From contig CAZXIN010000030.1 in NCBI GenBank assembly GCA_964640795.1, forward strand, positions 3,118-67,117: a stretch of DNA of 64,000 bases, written 5' to 3'. Positions within the stretch are counted from its first letter, which is position 1; each line of letters starts with the position of its first letter. Shown piece by piece: positions 1 through 7,465 of this stretch. The position numbers and the translations under genes were made by a program. The notes under the pieces were generated by a model, which did not search any database, had not been told where the DNA came from, and saw only the letters and a program-made list of their open reading frames with translations. The DNA comes from M269 sp964640795 (GTDB taxonomy: Bacteria > Pseudomonadota > Gammaproteobacteria > Enterobacterales > Alteromonadaceae).

Positions 1-41
1 CACAGACCCCAATTAACCCAACCAACAAAAGGAAAAACATC

Positions 42-98
42 ATGAAAACCAAAACAAATACCAAAGCTGGGCCTAGACTCAAAAACGAGCCTGAGTAA
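42..98 (+). CDS. Short peptide precursor, copy 1 (18 aa)
   Basis: It encodes MKTKTNTKAGPRLKNEPE. An AAGGA ribosome binding site lies about 10 bases before the ATG, in the leader CCAACCAACAAAAGGA that recurs before most other copies. The first 11 residues are the family constant part and the last 7 are variable, basic and Pro/Asn-containing. There is no cysteine, so disulfides or lanthionines are not possible. The gene is far below usual annotation limits. It is supported by the multi-copy conservation and by the C39-peptidase exporter downstream, not by homology I can name. Confidence 0.72.
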   Translation: MKTKTNTKAGPRLKNEPE

Positions 99-194
99 AA
101 GAATCAACGGGGTCGGAGTTAATTGATACAAACCAATAGCTTCATATCACTTTTCACAGACCCCAATTACCCAACCAACATAAGGAACAACACC

Positions 195-251
195 ATGAAG
201 ACCAAAACAAATACCAAAGCCGGGCCTAAAATCAAAAACCAGCCTAATTAA
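195..251 (+). CDS. Short peptide precursor, copy 2 (18 aa)
   Basis: It encodes MKTKTNTKAGPKIKNQPN. The leader (CCCAACCAACATAAGGA) matches that of copy 1, and the upstream bases CACAGACCCCAATTA at about 156-170 also match those at the start of the window, so copies 1 and 2 look like tandem duplicates of the whole leader-plus-gene unit. Relative to copy 1 the variable end changes R-L-K-N-E-P-E to K-I-K-N-Q-P-N, keeping charge pattern and length. The function is inferred only from the family context. Confidence 0.72.
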   Translation: MKTKTNTKAGPKIKNQPN

Positions 252-260
252 ATAAATGAC

Positions 261-407
261 AAACTGCTGTGGGACCAACTTGAGTCGAGGACGAAGTTGA
301 ACATGTGCTCCAATTCGCGGCTCGACTCCAAGGATGGAGGAGGTAGATTATGTCAGGAACATATAATCGAAAAGACCACTCCCACAATTACCCAACCAAC
401 AAAAGGG
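261..407. repeat. REP-like dispersed repeat, copy A in the precursor array
   Basis: A segment of about 147 bases is repeated at 761-907 with a few substitutions. It opens with a GTGGGACCAACTTGAGTCG motif and ends with a reverse complement-like ACCACTCCCACA, as REP elements of gammaproteobacteria do. Inside are ATTCGCGGCTCGACTCC and GGATGGAGGAGGTAG. The same GTGGGACCGACTTCAGTCGGG core recurs near 9386-9568 (other orientation) and 14596-15000. Both copies in this array run straight into the precursor leader CCAACCAACAAAAGG, so they were probably co-duplicated with a precursor unit. Confidence 0.7.
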
Positions 408-412
408 AATAG
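391..412 (+). pseudogene. Remnant precursor leader without a peptide gene
   Basis: The conserved leader CCCAACCAACAAAAGGGA is present, but the sequence that follows (AATAGTGTGAGCC) has no ATG and no TNTKAGP coding sequence. This is the expected position of a further precursor copy, because the duplicated repeat at 761-907 is followed by copy 5 at exactly this point. It looks like a decayed or recombined copy. Confidence 0.45.
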
Positions 413-522
413 TGTGAGCCTACGCTGTTTAATTAATATCAAAGTAAGCGGAACTAATTAAGAAGAATTCAGTTCATATTAAGACAAGCTATATCAATAT
501 CTGTTAACAAAGGAGTAACAAC

Positions 523-582
523 ATGAAAACCAAAACAAATACCAAAGCCGGACCTCAAATCAAAAGTAGGCCTCCACAATAA
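523..582 (+). CDS. Short peptide precursor, copy 3 (19 aa)
   Basis: It encodes MKTKTNTKAGPQIKSRPPQ. The leader has diverged from the others: it reads TTAACAAAGGAGTAACAAC, with a stronger AAGGAG ribosome binding site about 8 bases before ATG and no CCAACCAAC block. The constant part is identical at protein level to copies 1, 2 and 4. The Gly codon is GGA instead of GGG, a synonymous difference. The variable end is Q-I-K-S-R-P-P-Q. Confidence 0.72.
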   Translation: MKTKTNTKAGPQIKSRPPQ

Positions 583-690
583 ATAGCCACAACCTAATAA
601 AGTTAGCTATTAACAGGGCCAGTGTTAATGATATTAAAACCATCAATGGCACACCTCATATATATCCAACCAACAAAAAGGAGCAACACC

Positions 691-750
691 ATGAAAACCA
701 AAACAAATACCAAAGCCGGGCCTCAAATCAAAAATAAACCACCAGTTTAA
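691..750 (+). CDS. Short peptide precursor, copy 4 (19 aa)
   Basis: It encodes MKTKTNTKAGPQIKNKPPV. The leader CCAACCAACAAAAAGGAGCAACACC places AAGGAG about 9 bases before the ATG. The variable end Q-I-K-N-K-P-P-V is closest to copies 3 and 5 (I-[KR]-x-[KR]-P-P). As with the others, the peptide is cationic and lacks Cys, Trp and Phe. It is assigned to the family by sequence identity with its neighbours. Confidence 0.72.
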   Translation: MKTKTNTKAGPQIKNKPPV

Positions 751-760
751 ATGATACGTA

Positions 761-907
761 AAGCTCCGTAAGACCGACCTTAGTCGGGAATGAAGTTGAA
801 CATGTGCTCCAATTCGCGGCTCGACTCCAAGGATGGAGGAGGTAGATTATGTCAAGAACATATAATCGAAAAGACCACTCCTACAAATCCCCAACCAACA
901 AAAGGAA
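761..907. repeat. REP-like dispersed repeat, copy B in the precursor array
   Basis: This is the second copy of the roughly 147-base segment at 261-407. It starts with a degraded GTAAGACCGACCTTAGTCGGG arm and then continues almost identically through ATTCGCGGCTCGACTCC and GGATGGAGGAGGTAGATTATG into the precursor leader of copy 5. The homology between the two copies includes the precursor leader, which suggests duplication by recombination between repeats. Confidence 0.7.
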
Positions 908-914
908 CAACATC

Positions 915-974
915 ATGAAGACCAAAACAAATACCAAAGCCTGACCTCGAATCAGAAGTAGGCCTCCAGTTTAA
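915..974 (+). pseudogene. Short peptide precursor, copy 5, interrupted by TGA
   Basis: The leader and first nine codons are intact (M-K-T-K-T-N-T-K-A), but codon 10, Gly in every other copy, is TGA. Reading on in frame gives P-R-I-R-S-R-P-P-V and a TAA at 972-974, so the full-length relic is clear and most like copies 3 and 4. The stop lies exactly at the likely processing site. An upstream ATG at 849, behind a GGAGGAGGT Shine-Dalgarno-like sequence, is in frame with this gene and would make a 31-aa fusion ending at the same TGA. Confidence 0.7.
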
Positions 975-1004
975 AATAATCCAACCAACAAAAGGAGCAA
1001 CATC

Positions 1005-1067
1005 ATGAAAACCAAAACAAATACCAAAGCTGGGCCTAAGCTCTCAATCAAGGGCAACCAAGGGTGA
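1005..1067 (+). CDS. Short peptide precursor, copy 6 (20 aa)
   Basis: It encodes MKTKTNTKAGPKLSIKGNQG. It starts only 30 bases after the relic end of copy 5 and has the standard leader CCAACCAACAAAAGGAGCAACATC. Its variable end (K-L-S-I-K-G-N-Q-G) lacks the P-P element of copies 3-5. It is the last copy before the hairpin at 1082-1124 and the exporter operon. Confidence 0.72.
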   Translation: MKTKTNTKAGPKLSIKGNQG

Positions 1068-1081
1068 GGGTAAATCAAGAT

Positions 1082-1124
1082 TAAGTCATGAAAAACACTT
1101 ATTACGGGTGTTTTTTATGACTTA
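1082..1124 (+). terminator. Long hairpin between precursor array and exporter operon
   Basis: A 17-base-pair inverted repeat: the arm TAAGTCATGAAAAACAC at 1082-1098 pairs with GTGTTTTTTATGACTTA at 1108-1124 with one G-U pair and a 9-base loop. The 3' arm carries six Ts, but there is no T-run after the stem, so it may be a partial terminator or processing site. Its position suggests it lowers transporter expression relative to the precursors, which is inference. Confidence 0.6.
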
Positions 1125-1184
1125 GATGGTATTCTAACAAGCGCAATGTACTACCGTTATTAACGCTTAAAAACAGGCAGGGAC

Positions 1185-2375
1185 GTGTCCAAACCCTTTT
1201 CGAATACAACAAGAGCCGTGTCGGCTGACAAGTCTTCTCGTAATCTACTGACCTTATTAGTTAGCTTACTATTACTATTGCTCTGGACTGGCTGGTTTTT
1301 AGTCGCTGAAATAGCTAGCTATAAAAAAAGCGATAATGCGCAATTAAAAGAAGCAAAAAGTACGCTTGAAATTAATACAGCTGTGACTGGCAAGCTTAAC
1401 AGCCTTGATATTGAGCTAGGTATGCGTGTGAAACAAGGCGACGTGCTATTTAATATCGATATGTCAGCATTGGCGGTGAGTATACAAAGCTCTTTAAGTG
1501 CTATTTCACAACTAAAAAGTGACTTACAAGCTATTGAGCATGAGCGTAGCAACCTCAAAATTACGCAGACTATCGCATTGAAAGCCAGTGAATCAACTTT
1601 GGCACAGCTCAACAAGAAACAAAAAAGCTTCCAGCCGATCGTTGCTATTCAAGCCGATATCTCTGAGCGCTATAAAAAGTTACATTTAGAACAAAAAGGG
1701 GCTGAGTTAGATTATCTGGAAGCACAAAAAACGTATCAAGAACACCTACTCACAAACCAACAGATTACCGCAGATATTGAAAACACCCAGTTGCAATTAG
1801 CCACATTAAAACAAACGCATAAGCAAGCCTTGGCGCAGTTAGCTCGGCGTGAAAGTGATGTGATTAAGCAATTGGCTGAAGTAACCGAAGCATACGAACA
1901 ACAACAAATACAAACCACCTATTATCAGGTACGTTCACCTGTTGATGGCATTATTGCATCGCTTTCACCTATTTCTACTGGGCACATTTTAAAGGCTGGG
2001 GAGTCAGTAGCCACGTTATTGACAGAAACCGACTTATATATCGAGGCACAATTTTCACCGGAAGAAGCGTTAGGCCATATTCGTGTCGGGCAGCCTGCCA
2101 GAGTAGAGCTAACCGGCTTTGCTTGGACGCAGTTTGGCAGTTTAGAAGCCGAAGTAACACACGTTGCAAATGCCGTTCAAAATAACCACGTTCGTGTCAA
2201 ATTGTCGATAAAAGGCGCGCCGCCTGAGTCATTGCCACTTCAACATGATTTACCTGCTACTGTTGAGGTGCAGGTGGCTAGGCTGACACCAGCAGGTTTA
2301 GTACTACAAAAAACAGCAACGTGGATGCAACCTAAACAACCCAGTCATCACGCAAACACCTTGGCAAGCCATTAA
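1185..2375 (+). CDS. HlyD-family periplasmic adaptor of a peptide exporter
   Basis: A 396-aa membrane-fusion protein with a GTG start, behind a CAGGCAGGGA ribosome binding region. One membrane anchor lies at about residues 21-42. Then come a barrel-sandwich half (EINTAVTGKLNSLDIELGMRVKQGDVLF), long alpha-helical hairpins (about 90-240), the second lipoyl half (YYQVRSPVDGIIASLSPISTGHIL) and a beta-barrel domain. This layout is typical of HlyD/EmrA-type adaptors of type I peptide export. The stop is one base before the ATG of the C39 ABC transporter, so the three genes form one operon. No outer-membrane TolC-type partner is encoded in the window. Confidence 0.9.
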   Translation: MSKPFSNTTRAVSADKSSRNLLTLLVSLLLLLLWTGWFLVAEIASYKKSDNAQLKEAKSTLEINTAVTGKLNSLDIELGMRVKQGDVLFNIDMSALAVSIQSSLSAISQLKSDLQAIEHERSNLKITQTIALKASESTLAQLNKKQKSFQPIVAIQADISERYKKLHLEQKGAELDYLEAQKTYQEHLLTNQQITADIENTQLQLATLKQTHKQALAQLARRESDVIKQLAEVTEAYEQQQIQTTYYQVRSPVDGIIASLSPISTGHILKAGESVATLLTETDLYIEAQFSPEEALGHIRVGQPARVELTGFAWTQFGSLEAEVTHVANAVQNNHVRVKLSIKGAPPESLPLQHDLPATVEVQVARLTPAGLVLQKTATWMQPKQPSHHANTLASH

Positions 2376-2376
2376 T

Positions 2377-5106
2377 ATGTCTCATAAGCGCCCTTGGTTT
2401 GTCCCCGAAGTGGTACAAACGTCTAATATGGATTGTGGTCCAGCATGCTTAAAGAGCTTACTACAAGGCTTAGGCGTAAACGTGCATTACGGCCGACTAA
2501 GGGAAGCTTGCCAAACCGATGTCGATGGTACTTCTATTGACACGCTTGAGGAGATTCTCCCTAGGCTTGGGGTAGAGGCTGAACAGGTGGTCATACCGGC
2601 TGATCACCTCTTATTGGATGAACCTAAATCACTACCTGCTATTGTGGTTGTGCGAATAGCTGATGGTGCAACACATTTTGTTGTTGCTTGGCGGACCTGT
2701 TGGGGTTTGGTGCAGATCATGGACCCTGCAACAGGTAGACGTTGGCCTAGTACCAAAGCCTTTCTTGATAGCCTGCATATTCACACCATGCACTTACCTG
2801 CCAGCGATTGGCGTGATTGGGCGGGAGAAGATTACTTTTTAAAGCCACTTAGCAGCAAAATGCAGGCATTAAATCTGCCAGCCCATATTATTGAACAAGC
2901 TATCAACACTGGCTGTGATGATCCAGCATGGACAAGTTTGGCGTTTCTGGATGCGCTCGTGCGCATGTTAGCTGTGCTTGTTGACACAAAGGCGATACAG
3001 AAAGGCAATGAAGTACAAAAGTTGTTCGCGTCACTTTTAGGTCGTTTTACTCAGGCAAGTACTGATCCGCTGTCGTTAGTACCCGCGCATTACTGGTGTG
3101 TAAAAGTAGAAGAAACACATTCATCTGACATTGAACTGGCCTATTCAGGTGCTGTTGTATTGAGGACCACATCTGAAGCGCATCAGGTTAATGCAGAACA
3201 AGTCGACTCGGCTGACTTATTTCAAGCGCTACAAGAAAAGCCCAGTAAACCGCTAGCAACTTTATGGCAGTTGGTCAGGCAAGACGGTGCCTTTGAGCCG
3301 CTTTTCTTATTCGTTGCTATGGCGATATCAGCACTAGGCGTACTCACAGAGATGTTGCTATTTCGAGGTTTAATAGACGTACAGGAGCAACTCAATTTAG
3401 GTAGCCAACGACTCGCTGCTGTGGGGTTATTGTGTTGCTTTTTAATAGCTTTAGTGATGCTTGAGTATTCAATGGCGTCAATGCTGCTGCGGTTTGGACG
3501 GCGACTTGAGAATAGATTTCGCATGCTTTTTCTGCAGAAAACACCCAGATTAAGCGATCACTTTTTTCATAGTCGTCCGAATTCTGATCTGGCCGAACGA
3601 AGTCACAAATTAAATGCCTTACGCCAACTCCCGTTATTAGCAGGTAGGCTGGTCAATAGCTTCTTTAGTATTATTGCCACGGTCGCTGGGTTGATATGGC
3701 TGGCTCCAGCCGTTGCTCCATGGATTATACTGCTAGCCATTATGCAAATCGCTATTCCTTTTATGTTCCAGCCTGTTATGGCTGAAAGGGATTTACGTGT
3801 TCGAACGCATGTCGGCGCCCTAGGTCAATTCTACTTAGATGCCTTACTCGGCTTAATACCCATAAGAGCACACGGCGCCGAAAATGCTATACGACATGAA
3901 CATGAAAGCTTACTCAGTGAGTGGACCAGAGCCAGTTACTCTTTTACCTATTTCAGGCTATCAAGCCAAGCGATACAAACCATACTGAGTACCGCTATTA
4001 CCTTTGTACTTATTGTGACCAGCCTTGTCACTTATGGTCATAGCCCCTTTATGTTGTTGTTGATTTACTGGGCGCTCAACTTGCCTAGTATGGGGGACGA
4101 ATTCGCCCAAGCTATTTTAGAGTACCCTCACCACAAAAATGTGACCTTACGTGCACTGGAGCCCTTGGGAGCAAGAGAGCTGGATGAAGCTCCTTCTGCA
4201 TTGGCATCACACGAAGATGATGTGCAACATAATGGGGCAGACAACGCCACTCAAGCAACGGCTCGTGATGGCGTAGCCATTGATTTTAATCATGCCAGTA
4301 TCATCGCCAGTGGCAACACTTTATTGCATAACATTAATCTGCATATAGATGCTGGCGAACATATCGCTATTGTCGGTGAGTCTGGTGCAGGTAAGTCAAG
4401 TTTGGTTGGCCTGCTGTTAGGTTGGCACAAAGCAGAGCAAGGCCAAGTATACATAGATGGTAAGCCACTTAATGGACATCAACTCAATACATTTCGCCAG
4501 CAATGTGCATGGATAGACCCCTCTGTACAATTATGGAACGACACCTTCCTTAATAACTTGAAATATGGCGATCCATCAACAGAGGTGATGTCGGATGCCT
4601 TGGATAAGACACATTTAATCAATTTAGTGGCCAAGCTACCTAACGGATTGCAAACAGAACTCGGAGAAGGTGGAGGCTTTTTGTCTGGAGGTGAGGGGCA
4701 ACGCGTTCGTATTGGTCGTGCTTTTAATCGACAAAAAGCGCGATGTGTCATCATGGATGAGCCATTTAGAGGGCTTGATCGCCCACAAAGAGAGCAGTTA
4801 TTAGCCAATACACGCCAGTATTGGCAAAAAGCAACCTTGTTATGTATTACGCATGATATTAGCGAAACACAATCATTCGCTAGAGTGCTAGTTATTCAAG
4901 ATGGACAAATCGTCGAAGACGGTGCGCCTGAGCAATTGTTGAAGAATACGAAATCGCACTATAGCCAATTATTAACGCAAGAAAAGCACGTACAAAATGA
5001 TTGGAAACAAGAAGGCAATTGGCGCAAGCTCTATATTGAAAAAGGACAATTTGAAGAGCGCCTTACAACACAAGATGAAAGCCATAGCGCTAGGGCCGAG
5101 CAATAG
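2377..5106 (+). CDS. C39-peptidase ABC exporter (PCAT-like)
   Basis: A 909-aa bifunctional exporter expected to cut a leader peptide and pump the product across the inner membrane. The N-terminal C39 domain has oxyanion Gln14, nucleophile Cys20 in the DCGPAC motif, His100 in GATHFVVAW and Asp116 in the MDPATG motif. A region of about 150 residues that I do not recognise precedes the transmembrane domain (about 300-560). The nucleotide-binding domain has Walker A GESGAGKSS at about 667-675, signature LSGGEGQR at 769-776 and Walker B CVIMDEP near 790. All catalytic residues look intact. It belongs with the short K-A-G-P peptides on either side, its probable substrates, which is inferred from context. 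Confidence 0.9.
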   Translation: MSHKRPWFVPEVVQTSNMDCGPACLKSLLQGLGVNVHYGRLREACQTDVDGTSIDTLEEILPRLGVEAEQVVIPADHLLLDEPKSLPAIVVVRIADGATHFVVAWRTCWGLVQIMDPATGRRWPSTKAFLDSLHIHTMHLPASDWRDWAGEDYFLKPLSSKMQALNLPAHIIEQAINTGCDDPAWTSLAFLDALVRMLAVLVDTKAIQKGNEVQKLFASLLGRFTQASTDPLSLVPAHYWCVKVEETHSSDIELAYSGAVVLRTTSEAHQVNAEQVDSADLFQALQEKPSKPLATLWQLVRQDGAFEPLFLFVAMAISALGVLTEMLLFRGLIDVQEQLNLGSQRLAAVGLLCCFLIALVMLEYSMASMLLRFGRRLENRFRMLFLQKTPRLSDHFFHSRPNSDLAERSHKLNALRQLPLLAGRLVNSFFSIIATVAGLIWLAPAVAPWIILLAIMQIAIPFMFQPVMAERDLRVRTHVGALGQFYLDALLGLIPIRAHGAENAIRHEHESLLSEWTRASYSFTYFRLSSQAIQTILSTAITFVLIVTSLVTYGHSPFMLLLIYWALNLPSMGDEFAQAILEYPHHKNVTLRALEPLGARELDEAPSALASHEDDVQHNGADNATQATARDGVAIDFNHASIIASGNTLLHNINLHIDAGEHIAIVGESGAGKSSLVGLLLGWHKAEQGQVYIDGKPLNGHQLNTFRQQCAWIDPSVQLWNDTFLNNLKYGDPSTEVMSDALDKTHLINLVAKLPNGLQTELGEGGGFLSGGEGQRVRIGRAFNRQKARCVIMDEPFRGLDRPQREQLLANTRQYWQKATLLCITHDISETQSFARVLVIQDGQIVEDGAPEQLLKNTKSHYSQLLTQEKHVQNDWKQEGNWRKLYIEKGQFEERLTTQDESHSARAEQ

Positions 5107-5108
5107 TT

Positions 5109-7241
5109 ATGGATGTCATCGAATACAATAATTTTATCGAGAGTGTTAGTTGGCCACTTGCCAGTGCAGACGCAGCGTTAGCCGCATTAACACAAACATG
5201 CTTTGCCTCATTAAAACATTCAACAGAACTGCAACCAAGCCCACAACACCAAGAAGATTTGGATACATGGTTATTACAAAGCACCGCCGCGATGTCGCTG
5301 GAATCGCAACAGGTGTCTATCAGCTATGAACAAAGACACGCACTGCTAGGTAAAACAGCACCCGCAATCATTGGCATAGCAATGAGCGAAGAAACAAAAC
5401 TGCTGCTGTTGGTTAAAAGAACAAGGCGCGACTTTATCGTGCTAGATGCAAATTTAACCACACACAAAGTCGCGATATCTGATTTAGTTGATTTTCTTGT
5501 TGAGCCAGTTGTACGACCTCTTAAGAGTCGTATCGAAACCCTTCTAGACGATGCTCAAATCCATCAGCGCCGCAGAGAAAAAGCAAAGGAAGTCATGCTG
5601 CAAGAGCAGCTTAAGGACTATGCTTTGCACGCTATTTGGTTACTCAGGTTGCCACCTTCGCAATCTTTTTGGCTGCAGGTTAAAAGTAAAGGCCTACACC
5701 TTAAATTGTTAGGCTTAACATTGACCTATACAGCGCAAAGTTTATTTTTTGTAGGGGGCTGGTGGCTTATTGGTCAAGCAGCTTTTAATGGACATGTTGA
5801 TTTAGGTTGGCTATGGGCTTGGGGGTTATTGTTGTTAAGCCAAGTACCGCTGCAATTGCTAACAAGCTGGTTGCAAGCCAACATTACAATAGATACAGGG
5901 CAACTGATCAAAAAGCGGCTATTGATTGGGTCGTTGATGATGGATCCTAATCGGCTTAAAAAGTTGGGGATCGGACAGCTACTCAGTCGTGTGTTTGACG
6001 CAGAAACGATAGAGTCAGTTACCTTGCAAGGCAGTTTTATTGCACTGTTGGCACTAGTAGAGCTCGGTGTTGCCATTTGGATTATGCTAGCAGGGTTAGC
6101 GGGAGGTCTACACATAGCACTATTAGGCGCTTTTTTGATTGTGTTAGTTGTTATGTGCCGTCATCAGTTTACCTTACGCTATGCACTCACACAGTCTCGT
6201 TTGAACATGAGCCATCGCCTTATTGAAAAAATGGTCGGACACCGCACACGGTTAGCACAACAGCCTCAATCTGCATGGCACCAGCAGGAAGATAAAGAGT
6301 TACAACACTATGTTGACTCATCTAAAGCCATGGATGCTTCTTCAGCAAGGTTGACTGACATGATGCCAAGAGTGTGGTTGATCTTGGCAATCATTGCCTT
6401 TATACCCTCTATGATTGCTAATGACGCCCAGAGTATAGCTGTTGCCATTAGTCTTGGTGGCGTAATCTATGCTTATCAAGCAATGAGTAAGATAGTTGAC
6501 GGTTTTACCAACCTCTCTACAGCTGCTATTGCATGGCAGTACATGAAGTCAATATTTGCACAAGCACAGCAAGCATCACCAATACCCATCATTCCGTTAC
6601 ACAAGCAGGATGACTCACTCAACACTAAAAGCACCTTGCTCAATGCTTACAATCTCACCTTTGGCTATTCGACGGCACAAAACCCTATTATTGAACAAGG
6701 GAATCTATCTATTCATTATGGAGATAACATTTTATTACAGGGTGAATCTGGTAGCGGTAAATCAACATTTGCTAACCTGCTAACCGGCATTCAGCAACCC
6801 GATCAGGGCACGATATTATACAGAGGGTATGATCAAGCCAGTATAGGTTTAAAAGCATGGCGCAGGGCATTTGTTTTGGCTCCTCAGTTTCATCAAAACC
6901 ATGTGTTTTCAGGGTCGTTTGCGTTCAACCTACTTATGGGGGATCAATGGCCACCAACAATGGAAGCAATGAGTAAGGCTGAGAAACTCTGCCACGATTT
7001 AGGGTTAGGATCATTATTGGAAAGAATGCCCGGCGGCATTATGCAAATGGTAGGTGAAACGGGGTGGCAGTTGTCACACGGTGAAAGAAGTCGGCTATTT
7101 CTCGCGCGCGCTATTTTGCAAAATGCTGATTTAGTGATCTTAGACGAAACTTTCGCATCGCTCGATCCTAACAACATACAGATGGCCTTAAATTGTGTTA
7201 AAAAAGAAGCTAAGTCGCTGATTATTATTGCCCACCCTTGA
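5109..7241 (+). CDS. Second exporter ABC subunit with degenerate C39-like N-terminus
   Basis: A 710-aa ABC half-transporter starting 2 bases after the previous stop. The N-terminal 150 residues resemble a decayed C39 domain: the segment APAIIGIAMSEETKLLLLVK followed by VLDAN aligns with the His/Asp region of the first transporter, but the catalytic Cys and His are missing. Membrane segments span about 200-470. The ATPase has Walker A GESGSGKST (545-553), an unusual signature LSHGERSR (655-662) and Walker B DLVILDE. It probably forms a heterodimer with the preceding protein, like paired ABC subunits in other bacteriocin export systems (for example NHLM systems), although the precursors here are not of that type. 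Confidence 0.85.
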   Translation: MDVIEYNNFIESVSWPLASADAALAALTQTCFASLKHSTELQPSPQHQEDLDTWLLQSTAAMSLESQQVSISYEQRHALLGKTAPAIIGIAMSEETKLLLLVKRTRRDFIVLDANLTTHKVAISDLVDFLVEPVVRPLKSRIETLLDDAQIHQRRREKAKEVMLQEQLKDYALHAIWLLRLPPSQSFWLQVKSKGLHLKLLGLTLTYTAQSLFFVGGWWLIGQAAFNGHVDLGWLWAWGLLLLSQVPLQLLTSWLQANITIDTGQLIKKRLLIGSLMMDPNRLKKLGIGQLLSRVFDAETIESVTLQGSFIALLALVELGVAIWIMLAGLAGGLHIALLGAFLIVLVVMCRHQFTLRYALTQSRLNMSHRLIEKMVGHRTRLAQQPQSAWHQQEDKELQHYVDSSKAMDASSARLTDMMPRVWLILAIIAFIPSMIANDAQSIAVAISLGGVIYAYQAMSKIVDGFTNLSTAAIAWQYMKSIFAQAQQASPIPIIPLHKQDDSLNTKSTLLNAYNLTFGYSTAQNPIIEQGNLSIHYGDNILLQGESGSGKSTFANLLTGIQQPDQGTILYRGYDQASIGLKAWRRAFVLAPQFHQNHVFSGSFAFNLLMGDQWPPTMEAMSKAEKLCHDLGLGSLLERMPGGIMQMVGETGWQLSHGERSRLFLARAILQNADLVILDETFASLDPNNIQMALNCVKKEAKSLIIIAHP

Positions 7242-7291
7242 CAAGAAAATACCTCCCTAATATTTCAAATTAATAAAAAAATTATATTTTT

Positions 7292-7320
7292 TTGACATGC
7301 AATAGTCGGATCAATTAGGT
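7292..7320 (+). promoter_or_regulatory. Possible promoter for the downstream precursor genes
   Basis: A consensus -35 box TTGACA lies at 7292-7297 in an AT-rich stretch directly after the exporter operon and about 58 bases before copy 7. The -10 region at the right spacing (TTAGGT, 7315-7320) is poor, so the call rests mainly on the -35 match and position. Confidence 0.35.
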
Positions 7321-7354
7321 TAGTTACTCTACTAACGCATCGGATTTCACCTCA

Positions 7355-7444
7355 ATGAAAGCTAAAACCAATACTAAAGCAGGGCCAACAATCGGAAGTC
7401 GTCGGTTCGTACAGAACAGTGACTATGTTCGGCTAAGAACGTAA
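7355..7444 (+). CDS. Short peptide precursor, copy 7 (29 aa, diverged)
   Basis: The constant part reads MKAKTNTKAGP, followed by an 18-residue variable end TIGSRRFVQNSDYVRLRT, the longest of the family. Compared with copies 1-6 the 11 constant codons show one amino-acid change (T3A) and four synonymous changes (ACC at codon 5, ACT at codon 7, GCA at codon 9, CCA at codon 11), which is strong evidence that the peptide itself is under selection. No good ribosome binding site precedes the ATG (TTTCACCTCA), unlike the upstream copies. It sits 113 bases after the exporter operon. Confidence 0.65.
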   Translation: MKAKTNTKAGPTIGSRRFVQNSDYVRLRT

Positions 7445-7465
7445 AACAACACAAGGGCCATCAAT

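Larger units (their letters stand above)
1..1067 (+). other. Tandem array of ultra-short precursor-like genes
   Basis: Six copies of one short gene (five intact, one with a nonsense codon) follow each other in the same direction within about 1 kb. Most carry the same untranslated leader, CCAACCAACAAAAGGA followed by RCAACAYC and the ATG. The first 11 codons are nearly identical between copies and the 3' parts differ. The array probably continues upstream of the window, because position 1 already lies in the leader of copy 1. It ends at a long hairpin before the export operon. The layout is that of a precursor family feeding a dedicated exporter, which is my inference. Confidence 0.75.

Noticed and set aside
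302..463. 54-codon frame starting M-C-S-N-S inside repeat copy A
   Set aside because: It overlaps the REP-like element, has no ribosome binding site, and is not matched by an equal frame in repeat copy B.
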